Made by a program: the position numbers and the translations under genes. Source: Sphingosinicella microcystinivorans (GTDB taxonomy: Bacteria; Pseudomonadota; Alphaproteobacteria; Sphingomonadales; Sphingomonadaceae). Taken from it: DNA of 64,000 nucleotides. Location of the stretch: positions 2,309,501 through 2,373,500 of the forward strand of contig NZ_CP116005.1 of assembly GCF_027941835.1 (NCBI RefSeq), given 5' to 3'. The first letter of the stretch is position 1. Each line of letters begins with the position of its first letter. The notes under the pieces were generated by a model. It saw nothing but the letters and a program-made list of their open reading frames with translations. It did no database searches and was not told the DNA's origin. Positions 16,587 to 25,669 of this stretch are shown one piece after another.

Positions 16587-16969
16587 TGATGCAGGCCATG
16601 CGCGCGCGGCAGCAGTATGCCGCCATCGACACCGCCACCCGCACCGAGCAGGCGAGCCCGCACCGCCTGATCGAGATGCTGTACGACGAGCTGCTCTCCG
16701 CGCTCCGGCAGGCGGGGATCGCGGTCGAGCGCGGCGACCTGCCCCTAAAGAGCAGCCGGATCAGCCGTGCGCTCTCCATCCTGCACGGCCTCGAATCGAG
16801 CCTCGATTTCAATCGCGGCGGGCCGGTCGCCGAATCGCTTTCGTCGGCCTACGCCTACCTCCGTCAGGAGACCATCGCCGCCGGCCGCGACAACGATACG
16901 CGGCGTCTCGCCGCCGCCACGGAGGCCGCCTCCGGCCTTGCCGACGCCTGGCGGCAGATTCGTCCGTGA
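16583..16969 (+). CDS. fliS: Flagellin export chaperone FliS
   Basis: FliS is the cytoplasmic chaperone that prevents early flagellin polymerisation. The 128-residue, all-helical protein contains the characteristic N-terminus QQYAAIDTATRTEQASPHRL followed by IEMLYDELLSALRQA, and a later HGLESSLDFNRGG. It can start at any of three consecutive ATG codons (16583, 16586, 16589). The first gives a 4-base overlap with fliD. It overlaps the next gene by GTGA. Confidence 0.94.
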   Translation: MMMQAMRARQQYAAIDTATRTEQASPHRLIEMLYDELLSALRQAGIAVERGDLPLKSSRISRALSILHGLESSLDFNRGGPVAESLSSAYAYLRQETIAAGRDNDTRRLAAATEAASGLADAWRQIRP

Positions 16970-17283
16970 CGGCGATCCCGGCGCTTCTCGGCGACATCGA
17001 ATCGCTGTCCGGCATGACCGCGCACGCGGCGGCGGGCGGCGACTGGACCGCGGTCGAACGCTACGAGACGGTGCGCCTCGCGCTCGTGAAGACGCTGTCG
17101 GGGCTCGCCGCCGATCCGGCGCTGCGCGCCGAGGCGCTGGCGGCGCTGCGTCAGGCCGAATCGCATTCGGTGACGATCGGCCACGCCATCGCGGTCGGCC
17201 GCCGCGCGCACGACCGCAGCGCCCAGACGCTGCGCCAGTCCGGCACGGCGCGCAGGCTCTACGGGAAAGCGAGAACCGCTTAG
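16966..17283 (+). CDS. FliT-like flagellar protein
   Basis: The 105-residue helical protein MTAIPALLGDIESLSGMT... is translationally coupled to fliS through GTGA. Size, helical content and position after fliS are those of FliT, the FliD chaperone. Sequence similarity in that family is weak, so the assignment is mostly contextual. The gene ends 7 bases before the convergent sigma-54 regulator. Confidence 0.65.
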   Translation: MTAIPALLGDIESLSGMTAHAAAGGDWTAVERYETVRLALVKTLSGLAADPALRAEALAALRQAESHSVTIGHAIAVGRRAHDRSAQTLRQSGTARRLYGKARTA

Positions 17284-17290
17284 GGCTATC

Positions 17291-18418
<1,128 letters not shown>

Positions 18419-18705
18419 CCATGTTCCCCCTGGGCATCACCCCGATGCCGTGAAACGAGATGTAACGGTGAAATGGTTAACGAAATTCATACGCGGAATC
18501 CTTAATTCTCAGTAGATTACGAAAAATCACGGTTTCGTCGTGAAAGCGTAGCGATTCCGTCATTTCCGGGGCGAAACGAGCGGGTGGCGGTCTGCCGTTC
18601 GAGGCCCGCGCGGTTCCCCGGCGGCCGCCTTTCCCATCGCCCGCGTTCACAAAGATTGACGCAACCTCTACGCGCGGGCGGTCGCCGTCGCGGCTGCCGG
18701 GTGTC
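18419..18705. other. Intergenic region upstream of the flagellar regulator
   Basis: This 287-base gap lies between two minus-strand genes. The 100 bases next to the regulator are notably AT-richer than their surroundings and probably hold its promoter. I could not find a convincing -24/-12 or sigma-28-like element, so the regulator is likely transcribed by the housekeeping sigma factor. I saw no small gene here. Confidence 0.4.
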
Positions 18706-19605
18706 CTACCAGCCCTTCGCGGCAATCCAGTAGGGGCCGGTGCAGGCGCGCGGGATGGCCTCCAGCAGATAGCCGGGCGGCGGCGGCTCGGCGGTGCCGC
18801 CGCCCGAAAGCGACACGGCACTGCCGACCGTGAGCGTGCCGCCCGCCGCGCCGTCGCGCACCACGAGCTTGCCGGCCTCTTCGTCGAGCCGGGCCGAGGA
18901 CGGCCAGAGTACGAGGCGGCTCTCGCCGGTCTCGTCGCCGACGCGCAGGCACCCGTCCTTCACGAACAGCGTGCCGGTGAACAGCGCCTGCATCGCCGCG
19001 CCCGAGGGATCGCGGGCCTGCGGGAAGTGCGTGACGGCGCCCGCCTTTTGCGGCTGCGGGATGCTGTCGTCGCCCACCACGTTCAGCACGGCGGCGGGGG
19101 AGAGTTTCAGCCTGCCTGCGGCGATGGCAGCCTTCGCCGCCGCATCGTCGACGACATGGAGCAGCACGCGGTTCGCCTCGATGTCCCGCTCCGTGCCGAC
19201 GAGCGTCAGCCCGGCGGCCTTGAAGGCGTCCTTCGCCTGCGTTTCGGCGGCGGCGAGGTCGGCGAGCGAATAGTCCACGCTGCGCGGCACGAAGGCGTCG
19301 TCACCGACGTAGCGTTTCAGCTTTTCGGCGGCGTCGCCCTTGAACAGCACCACGGCCTGCGCCTTCGGCTCGTGTTCGAGGTAGAGCCCCGCGAAATCGG
19401 GGTCCGAGCGCACGCGGAGCTGGAAGACGGCGAGCCGGTCGGCGAGCCGCATCCGCGCCTCGGCTTCCTCGAGGCTGATGCCGAGCGTACGCGACAGGTG
19501 CAGCGCGGAATCCGCCGCGCTCGTCGGCTCGGGTTGCTGCGCGGCTGCACCCGCCGCGGCAAACAGCGGAAACACGGCCAACATCAGGCGTTGCAAGGTC
19601 TTCAC
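18706..19605 (-). CDS. Exported hypothetical protein
   Basis: The 299-residue protein starts at GTG 19605, with AGGGGA about 6 bases upstream, and begins with a signal peptide (VKTLQRLMLAVFPLFAAAGAAAQQ). The in-frame extension to 19674 would hide this signal peptide. The mature part is charged and includes repeated acidic/alanine segments and LFVKDGCLRVGD near residue 230, followed by LVLWPSSARLDEEAGKL. It ends AIPRACTGPYWIAAKGW with two cysteines in the last 75 residues. I do not recognise the family. It is divergent from the telA pair with an 80-base shared promoter region. Confidence 0.7.
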   Translation of the reverse strand: MKTLQRLMLAVFPLFAAAGAAAQQPEPTSAADSALHLSRTLGISLEEAEARMRLADRLAVFQLRVRSDPDFAGLYLEHEPKAQAVVLFKGDAAEKLKRYVGDDAFVPRSVDYSLADLAAAETQAKDAFKAAGLTLVGTERDIEANRVLLHVVDDAAAKAAIAAGRLKLSPAAVLNVVGDDSIPQPQKAGAVTHFPQARDPSGAAMQALFTGTLFVKDGCLRVGDETGESRLVLWPSSARLDEEAGKLVVRDGAAGGTLTVGSAVSLSGGGTAEPPPPGYLLEAIPRACTGPYWIAAKGW

Positions 19606-19685
19606 GGCGTCCCCTTGTATTATGTGGGCAACACACCCAATATGGTGATAAGCATAGGACAGGAAACGGATCATTAGGAGCGGTA

Positions 19686-20873
19686 ATGCAGACCGAAACC
19701 GAGCTGAAGCTTCAGGCCCCCGATCCCGTGATCACCGTGGCGCCCGAAAAGGCCGCCGGGCTCGTGCCGATCAGCGACGAGAAGAAGACCAAGCTGGAAG
19801 CGACGGTGGACAGCTTCGTCGACGACCTGCTGGCGCAGGACGCGAACAGCCCCGCCTTCGGCAAGCTCGTCGATGAGGTGACGGCGCTCGGCCGCCGCGA
19901 GATCGCGGAGGCGGCGCAGCATTCGAACCGCTTCCTCGACCGCCCGGTGAAGGCGATCAACGCCGAAGGCAACATCGGCAAGGACCTCGTGGCGCTGCGC
20001 CGCACGGTGGAGGACCTCGACCCCGGCACGGACGGCAGGAAGCTGGCGCCGCGCAAGATTCTCGGCGTCATCCCGTTCGGAAGCCGCGCCAACCGCTATT
20101 TCGACAAGTACCGCTCCGCGCAGAGCCACATCTCCGGCATCCTCGACAACCTCGCGAACAGCCGCGAGGAGCTGTTCCGCGACAACGCTGCCATCGACGT
20201 CGAGCGCCAGAACCTCTGGAAGACGATGGAGAAGCTGGAGCAGATGATCCACGTCTCCAAGACGCTGGACGCGAAGCTGGAGGCCGCCGCCGCCGAGCTC
20301 GAGGTCTCCGATCCCGCGAAGGCGAAGGCGGTCCGCGAAAGCGCGCTGTTCTACGCGCGCCAGCGCACGACCGACCTGCTCACGCAAATGGCGGTGAGCG
20401 TGCAGGGCTATCTCGCGCTCGATCTCGTCAAGAAGAACAATGTCGAGCTGACGAAGGGCGTGGACCGCGCCTCGACCACGACCGTTTCGGCGCTGCGGAC
20501 GGCGGTGACGGTGGCGCAGGCGCTGACCAGCCAGCGCCTCGTCCTCGACCAGATCACCGCGCTCAACACGACGACGGCGGGCGTGATCGACTCGACGAGC
20601 ACGATGCTGAGGAACCAGACCGGCGAGATCCACAAGCAGGCGGCGTCCGCGACCATTCCCATCGAGACGCTGAGGCGCGCCTTCGAGAACATCTACGCGA
20701 CGATGGACTCGATCGACACGTTCAAGATGGAGGCGCTCGCCTCGATGAAGGAGACGGTCGAGACGCTGTCGGGCGAGGTCGAGAAGTCGCGCGGCTACAT
20801 CGCGCGCGCCGAGGGCGCGGCGCAGGCGCAGATCAAGGGGCCGGCGTCGACGTTCAAGGCGATCGAAGGCTGA
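19686..20873 (+). CDS. TelA/YaaN family toxic anion resistance protein
   Basis: The 395-residue, highly helical cytoplasmic protein belongs to the TelA family, linked to tellurite and other stress resistance. Visible family hallmarks are FGSRANRYFDKYRSAQSHI (about residues 132-150), the dense helical core, and TTVSALRTAVTVAQALTSQRLV. AGGAG precedes the ATG. It forms an operon with the following XpaC-like membrane protein, a pairing also seen in Firmicutes (xpaC-yaaN). The biochemical function of the family is not firmly known. Confidence 0.88.
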   Translation: MQTETELKLQAPDPVITVAPEKAAGLVPISDEKKTKLEATVDSFVDDLLAQDANSPAFGKLVDEVTALGRREIAEAAQHSNRFLDRPVKAINAEGNIGKDLVALRRTVEDLDPGTDGRKLAPRKILGVIPFGSRANRYFDKYRSAQSHISGILDNLANSREELFRDNAAIDVERQNLWKTMEKLEQMIHVSKTLDAKLEAAAAELEVSDPAKAKAVRESALFYARQRTTDLLTQMAVSVQGYLALDLVKKNNVELTKGVDRASTTTVSALRTAVTVAQALTSQRLVLDQITALNTTTAGVIDSTSTMLRNQTGEIHKQAASATIPIETLRRAFENIYATMDSIDTFKMEALASMKETVETLSGEVEKSRGYIARAEGAAQAQIKGPASTFKAIEG

Positions 20874-20877
20874 GCGG

Positions 20878-21591
20878 ATGGCGCGTGAAGTCTCCGAGAT
20901 CCTGAGGCGCGCCGACGACATGTTCGGCCGACTCGCGCGCACGCCGGAAGGCCGGGCGGCGGTGATGCGGCGTGCGCGGCGGCAGACGCAGTCGCTGGTG
21001 CGCCGCGTGACGAACGCTGTGATCGCGGTGGTCGCCGTCGTCGTCGCGGCACTGCTGTTCGGCATCTTCGTGGGGCCGCTCGGCATCAACGGGCTGCTGC
21101 TGCTCGCGCTTGCGGCGCTCGGGCTCGGCGGCTTCTTCCTGCTGCGCACGCCGCGCATGGACATGCCGACGCCGCAGGCCATGAAGAACGCCGACCTCGC
21201 CGCGATCCCGCGCCGCGTCGAGGACTGGCTGGAGCGCCAGCGCCGGAGCCTGCCGTCGCGCGCGGCGAAGCAGATCGACGAGATCCTGCTGCGCCTCGAA
21301 GTGCTCGGCGAACAGCTCGCGCAGGTGCCCTCCGGCCAGCCCATCGCGGGCGACGCGCGCCGCCTGATCGGCGAGCATCTGCCGCGCCTCGTCGACACCT
21401 ATCTCAAGGTTCCGCAGGCCTACCGCGCGCCGGGCAGCGAGCCGGAGCAGCAGCTTCTGGAGGGGCTCGTCACCATCGCCGACGAGCTTCGGCGGCTTTC
21501 CGAGCAGCTCGTGCGCGGCGATCTCGATGCGCTCGCCGTCGAGGGCAAGTTCCTCGAACAGCGCTACAGGGACAACGGCGCACTTACTTAG
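20878..21591 (+). CDS. XpaC-like membrane protein
   Basis: The 237-residue protein lies 4 bases after telA. A basic N-terminus (RRARRQTQSLVRRVT) is followed by two adjacent membrane segments (about residues 46-62 and 67-83, VIAVVAVVVAALLFGIFVG and LLLLALAALGLGGFFLL). A helical cytoplasmic domain then runs to the C-terminus. Architecture and partnership match XpaC-type proteins (named for 5-bromo-4-chloroindolyl phosphate hydrolysis). I infer the call from context and topology rather than a clear motif. Confidence 0.65.
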   Translation: MAREVSEILRRADDMFGRLARTPEGRAAVMRRARRQTQSLVRRVTNAVIAVVAVVVAALLFGIFVGPLGINGLLLLALAALGLGGFFLLRTPRMDMPTPQAMKNADLAAIPRRVEDWLERQRRSLPSRAAKQIDEILLRLEVLGEQLAQVPSGQPIAGDARRLIGEHLPRLVDTYLKVPQAYRAPGSEPEQQLLEGLVTIADELRRLSEQLVRGDLDALAVEGKFLEQRYRDNGALT

Positions 21592-21622
21592 AAATCTAAC
21601 GACCTCTCAATCCCGTGTGGTG

Positions 21623-21644
21623 GACGCGCGCCTCGGCGCGTGTC
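21623..21644 (+). repeat. Hairpin in the acyl-CoA dehydrogenase leader
   Basis: GACGCGCGCC and GGCGCGTGTC form a 10-bp stem with one mismatch and a 2-base central gap. It lies 31 bases after the XpaC-like gene and 25 before the next start codon. There is no T-run, so it is a weak terminator candidate for the telA operon or a leader structure. Confidence 0.35.
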
Positions 21645-21669
21645 TATCTGGCAGGGAAGGAGAGTGCCC

Positions 21670-22959
21670 ATGGATTTCGATCTGCCCGCCGACCTCGTCG
21701 CCTACCTCGCCGAACTTGACGCCTTCATCGAGTCCGAGATCAGGCCGCTCGAGCGCGCGGACGATAACATCCGCTACTTCGACCACCGCCGCGAGTGGGC
21801 GCGCACCGATTTCGAGAACGGCGGCCTCCCCCGCCACGAATGGGAAGCCCTGCTCGCCGAGGCGCAGCGCCGCGCCGACGCCGCCGGGCACTGGCGCTTC
21901 TCCGCGCCGAAAAAATACGGCGGCAAGGACGGCTCCAACCTCTGGATGGCGGTGATCCGCGAGCATTTCGCCGCCAAGGGCCTCGGCCTCCATAACGACC
22001 TCCAGAACGAGCACTCGATCGTCGGCAACTTCCCGTTCGTCGCCATGTTCGAGGAGTTCGGCACCGAGGCGCAGAAGCAGGAGTTCATTCCCGGCGGCTT
22101 CCGGCGCGAGCGCATTGTCGCCTTCGGCCTCACCGAGCCCGAGCACGGCTCCGACGCGACCCATATGGAGACGCGCGCCGTGCCGGAGACGCGCGACGGC
22201 GTACCCGGCTGGCGCATCGACGGCGAGAAGATGTGGACGACGCTGATGCACGTCGCCACGCACTGCGCCACCTTCGCGCGCACGGACGGCGCGGACGGCG
22301 ACGCGCGCGGCATCACCTGCTTCCTCGTGCCCTCGGACGCGTCGGGCGTGAAGGTGGAGGAGTATCTCTGGACCTTCAACATGCCGACCGACCACCCGCG
22401 CGTGTCGTTCACCAACGTCTGGGTGCCGGAAACCGCCGTGCTCGGCGCGCCGGGCGCGGGCCTCGCGCTCGCGCAGTCGTTCGTCCACCAGAACCGCATC
22501 CGGCAGGCGGCCTCGTCGCTCGGCGCGGCCGTTTTCTGTATCGAGGAGAGCGTGAAATACGCGCGGGCGCGCAAGCCCTTCGGCAAGGCGCTCGCGGAGA
22601 ACCAGGCGATCCAGTTCCCGCTCGTCGAGCTCGCGACGCAGGCGGAGATGCTGCGGCTCCTGATCCGCAAGACGGCGTGGGAGATGGACCGGATGCCGCA
22701 CAAGGCGATCGAGCGCGAGCTTTCTGACCGGGTCTCCATGTGCAACTACTGGGCGAACCGCCTCGTCTGCGAGGCGGCCGACCGCGCTATGCAGGTGCAC
22801 GGCGGCATCGGCTATTCGCGGCACAAGCCGTTCGAGCACATCTACCGCCACCACCGCCGCTACCGCATCACCGAGGGCGCCGAGGAAATCCAGATGCGCA
22901 AGGTGGCCGGATTCCTGTTCGGCTACATGGGGCCGAAGAAGGCGGCGTTTGAAGGCTAG
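21670..22959 (+). CDS. Acyl-CoA dehydrogenase family protein
   Basis: This FAD-dependent enzyme catalyses alpha,beta-oxidation of an acyl-CoA. The 429-residue protein has the family's middle-domain signature AFGLTEPEHGSD (about residues 155-166), WRIDGEKMWTT, and the C-terminal VHGGIGYSRHKPFEHIYR/ITEGAEEIQ region near residues 378-412, which forms the flavin and active site. The divergence of the middle domain is closer to the longer ACAD10/11-like branch than to short-chain enzymes. The start with GGAGAG 7 bases upstream is chosen. An operon follows with the flavodoxin-like protein and the SDR. The substrate is unknown. Confidence 0.92.
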   Translation: MDFDLPADLVAYLAELDAFIESEIRPLERADDNIRYFDHRREWARTDFENGGLPRHEWEALLAEAQRRADAAGHWRFSAPKKYGGKDGSNLWMAVIREHFAAKGLGLHNDLQNEHSIVGNFPFVAMFEEFGTEAQKQEFIPGGFRRERIVAFGLTEPEHGSDATHMETRAVPETRDGVPGWRIDGEKMWTTLMHVATHCATFARTDGADGDARGITCFLVPSDASGVKVEEYLWTFNMPTDHPRVSFTNVWVPETAVLGAPGAGLALAQSFVHQNRIRQAASSLGAAVFCIEESVKYARARKPFGKALAENQAIQFPLVELATQAEMLRLLIRKTAWEMDRMPHKAIERELSDRVSMCNYWANRLVCEAADRAMQVHGGIGYSRHKPFEHIYRHHRRYRITEGAEEIQMRKVAGFLFGYMGPKKAAFEG

Positions 22960-22960
22960 G

Positions 22961-23455
22961 ATGGCGAAGACGCTCCTCATCGTCTGGCATTCGCTGACCG
23001 GCGGCGCGCGGCAGATGGCCGAGGCGGCGGCGGAGGGCGCGTGCCGCGAGGACGGCGTTGCGGTCGTGCTGAAACCGGCGTCCGAGGCGGGACCCGACGA
23101 CCTGCTGGCGGCGGACGGCTACATCTTCGCGTGCCCGGAGAACCTCGCCGCGATCGCGGGCGTGATGAAGGCTTTCTTCGATCGCTGCTACTATCCCGTG
23201 CTCGGCCGCATCGAGGGGCGGCCCTACGCGACGCTCGTCTGCGCGGGCACGGACGGCGCGAACGCCGTGCGCCAGATCGCGAGGATCGCGACCGGCTGGC
23301 GGCTGAAACCCGCCGCCGAGCCGCGCATCGTCCTCACCCACGCCGATACGCCGGAGGCGATCCTCGCGCCGAAGCGGATCGGGTCGGGAGACCTTGAGAC
23401 GTGCCGCGATCTGGGTCATGCACTGGCTGCGGGCCTTGCAATGGGAATAGTCTAG
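22961..23455 (+). CDS. Flavodoxin-like / NAD(P)H-dependent oxidoreductase family protein
   Basis: The 164-residue protein opens with a flavodoxin-like strand and phosphate loop, LLIVWHSLTGGARQMAEAAAEGA. It continues with DGYIFACPENLAAIAGVMKAFFDRCYYP, resembling the flavin-contacting loops of the FMN reductase superfamily. It lies just after the acyl-CoA dehydrogenase and before the SDR, so it may supply electrons or reduced flavin to that pathway. That role is inference. Confidence 0.75.
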   Translation: MAKTLLIVWHSLTGGARQMAEAAAEGACREDGVAVVLKPASEAGPDDLLAADGYIFACPENLAAIAGVMKAFFDRCYYPVLGRIEGRPYATLVCAGTDGANAVRQIARIATGWRLKPAAEPRIVLTHADTPEAILAPKRIGSGDLETCRDLGHALAAGLAMGIV

Positions 23456-23462
23456 GGGAGGG

Positions 23463-24239
23463 ATGATGGCGGATTTCTCGTTCGACCTTTCGGGACGCAT
23501 CGCGCTGGTGACGGGCGCGTCGTCGGGCTTCGGGGCGCGGTTCGCGCGGCAGCTCGCGGCGAGCGGCGCGAAGGTCGCGCTCGGCGCGCGGCGCGTCGAT
23601 CTGCTCGACGACCTCGCCGACGAGATCGCAGGTGCGGGCGGCGAGGCGCTTGCGGTCGAGATGGATGTCAGCGACGAAGCTTCGGTGATCGCCGCCTACG
23701 ACCGCATCGAGGAGGAATTCGGCACGCCGGACAGCATCGTCGCCAACGCGGGCATGAACGTCGAAGGCCCCGCGACCGAGCTTTCGGCGGACGATTTCAA
23801 CCGGCTGATGGGGGTGAACCTGACCGGCGTGTTCCTCACCGTGCGCGAAGGCGCGCGGCGGCTGATGGCGGCGGGCTCGCGCGAACGCGGGCACGGCCGC
23901 ATCGTCATCGTCTCCTCGATCACCGCGAACACGGTGGAGCCCGGCCTCGCCGCTTACTCGGCCTCGAAGGCGGCGGTGCAGCAGATGGGCAAGGTGCTGG
24001 CGCGCGACTGGGTGCGGCAGGGCATCAACGTCAATTCGATCTGCCCCGGCTACGTGCGCACCGAGATCAACAGCGACTGGTTCGACACCGAGCCCGGTCA
24101 GAAGCAGATCGCGAAATTCCACCGCCGCCGTCTGATGCCGGAGGACAGCCTCGACGCGATGCTGCTCTACCTCGCTTCCGACGCGAGCGCGGCGATCACC
24201 GGCTCCAGCTTTACGCTCGACGACGGCCAGTCGCTTTAG
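23463..24239 (+). CDS. Short-chain dehydrogenase/reductase
   Basis: The 258-residue NAD(P)-dependent oxidoreductase has a Rossmann motif TGASSGFG (about residues 18-25), NAG at about 97-99, and the catalytic Ser with YSASK (about residues 164-168). The C-terminus AAITGSSFTLDDGQSL is typical of classical SDRs. It is the third gene of the acyl-CoA dehydrogenase operon. Its stop codon TAG is part of the TTAG that directly borders the IS701-family element. Confidence 0.92.
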   Translation: MMADFSFDLSGRIALVTGASSGFGARFARQLAASGAKVALGARRVDLLDDLADEIAGAGGEALAVEMDVSDEASVIAAYDRIEEEFGTPDSIVANAGMNVEGPATELSADDFNRLMGVNLTGVFLTVREGARRLMAAGSRERGHGRIVIVSSITANTVEPGLAAYSASKAAVQQMGKVLARDWVRQGINVNSICPGYVRTEINSDWFDTEPGQKQIAKFHRRRLMPEDSLDAMLLYLASDASAAITGSSFTLDDGQSL

Positions 24240-25669
24240 CGCTACTTTGGTAGAATGTTGATTTTTGGGATTCCCTTGTCGGGGTTTCGGTGGTTCATAG
24301 GGAGCCAGCTTTTGGGAGGCTGGCGATGGACGCGGATTGGATGGGCGACCTCGAGCGCTGGCTTGAGCCGTTTCTCAACGGGCTGGGGCACAAGGCGCGG
24401 CGTCGGATGTGCCCCGCTTATATCGCCGGATTGATCGGTCCGGGCGATCGCAAGAGCATCCAGCCGATGGCGGCGCGCGACGATGCGATCAGCTACGACC
24501 GGCTGCATCATTTCATTGGTGCCGGACTGTGGGACAGCAAGCCGCTTGAGGCAGCGCTGTGGCAGCATGCCGAGGGACTGGTCGGCGGTGAGGATGCTTG
24601 GCTGATCATCGACGATACAGCCTTGCCGAAGAAGGGCATGAGTTCGGTCGGCGTTGCTCCCCAATATGCATCGGCGCTGGGCAAGAGAGCCAACTGTCAG
24701 ACACTGGTTTCCACGACTCTCGCGAACGGTGAAGTGCCTGTCATGCTGAGCTTGCGCCTCTTTCTACCCGAGAGCTGGATGGGTGACGACGCGCGGATGG
24801 CGAAGGCCGGCGTACCGCAAGGGTATCGCCAGCCCAGGACCAAACCGGAAATCGCGATCGAGGAGATCGACCGGATCATCGCGGCCGGTGTGCGATTTGG
24901 CTGCGTGCTTGCCGATGCCGGCTATGGGCTTTCAGCGTCATTCCGACAGGCCTTGAGTACGCGGGAACTGTGCTGGGCGGTGGGCATTCCCAAGCACCAG
25001 AAAGTTTATCCTGCCGATGTGGAACTGGTCTTCCCTGTCGCTGGCCGCGGGCGGCCGCGTCAACGCCACGTTCCCGACTGCAAGTCGATCGCTGCCCATC
25101 TAATATTGGAAGGTGCCAGATGGCGGCAGGTCAGTTGGCGGCGTGGCACGAAGCGACGTCTCTCCGCCCGCTTTGCGGCGATGCGGGTGCGAATCGCTGA
25201 CGGGGCGCCGCAACGTATCGGCAGTATGGGATCGCAGCATATGCCCGGCGAAGAGGCTTGGCTGGTGGGCGAGCATCGCTCGAATGAAGAACGCAAATAT
25301 TATCTCTCGAACCTTCCTGCCGATACGCCGATCAAGAAGTTGGCCGGTGCCATCAAGGCCCGCTGGATCTGCGAACAGGCCCATCAGCAACTCAAGGAAG
25401 AGCTGGGGCTCGACCACTTCGAAGGTCGATCATGGACTGGCTTGCACCGACACGCGCTCATGACAATGATCGCCTATGCCTTCCTCCAATCCCGCCGCCT
25501 CGCAGCAGCGGGGCGGGAAAAAAAGAATCGGCGGCCCGCCGCCACAGCCCAGCTTGCCAGCAGTCAGGCAAGCCATCCTTGATCACCTCTCACGACCTCC
25601 GCCGAGCCATTGCCCCAACTGCGGATACAACCTTCGACCCCCTACAAGACAGAATCTGCCAAAGTAGTG
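24240..25669 (+). mobile_element. IS701-family insertion sequence, complete
   Basis: This 1430-base element carries one transposase gene. Terminal inverted repeats run inward from CGCTACTTTGGTAGAAT on the left and CACTACTTTGGCAGATT (reverse complement of the right end), matching at 14 of 17 positions. The flanks are TTAG on the left and CTAG on the right, both fitting the YTAG target I recall for IS701 elements but not identical to each other. Both flanking tetranucleotides contain stop codons of the adjacent convergent genes. Codon use is less G/C-biased than in the surrounding genes, consistent with acquisition from elsewhere. Confidence 0.88.
24326..25582 (+). CDS. IS701-family transposase
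   Basis: The 418-residue DDE transposase appears intact. Catalytic aspartates are visible at WLIIDDTALPKKG (about residue 95) and VLADAGYG (about residue 195), and the final glutamate lies in the family stretch KEELGLDHFEGRSW (about residue 370). ATG 24326 is preferred because GGGAGG lies 7 bases upstream. An earlier in-frame start at 24290 lacks such a site. Confidence 0.9.
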   Translation: MDADWMGDLERWLEPFLNGLGHKARRRMCPAYIAGLIGPGDRKSIQPMAARDDAISYDRLHHFIGAGLWDSKPLEAALWQHAEGLVGGEDAWLIIDDTALPKKGMSSVGVAPQYASALGKRANCQTLVSTTLANGEVPVMLSLRLFLPESWMGDDARMAKAGVPQGYRQPRTKPEIAIEEIDRIIAAGVRFGCVLADAGYGLSASFRQALSTRELCWAVGIPKHQKVYPADVELVFPVAGRGRPRQRHVPDCKSIAAHLILEGARWRQVSWRRGTKRRLSARFAAMRVRIADGAPQRIGSMGSQHMPGEEAWLVGEHRSNEERKYYLSNLPADTPIKKLAGAIKARWICEQAHQQLKEELGLDHFEGRSWTGLHRHALMTMIAYAFLQSRRLAAAGREKKNRRPAATAQLASSQASHP

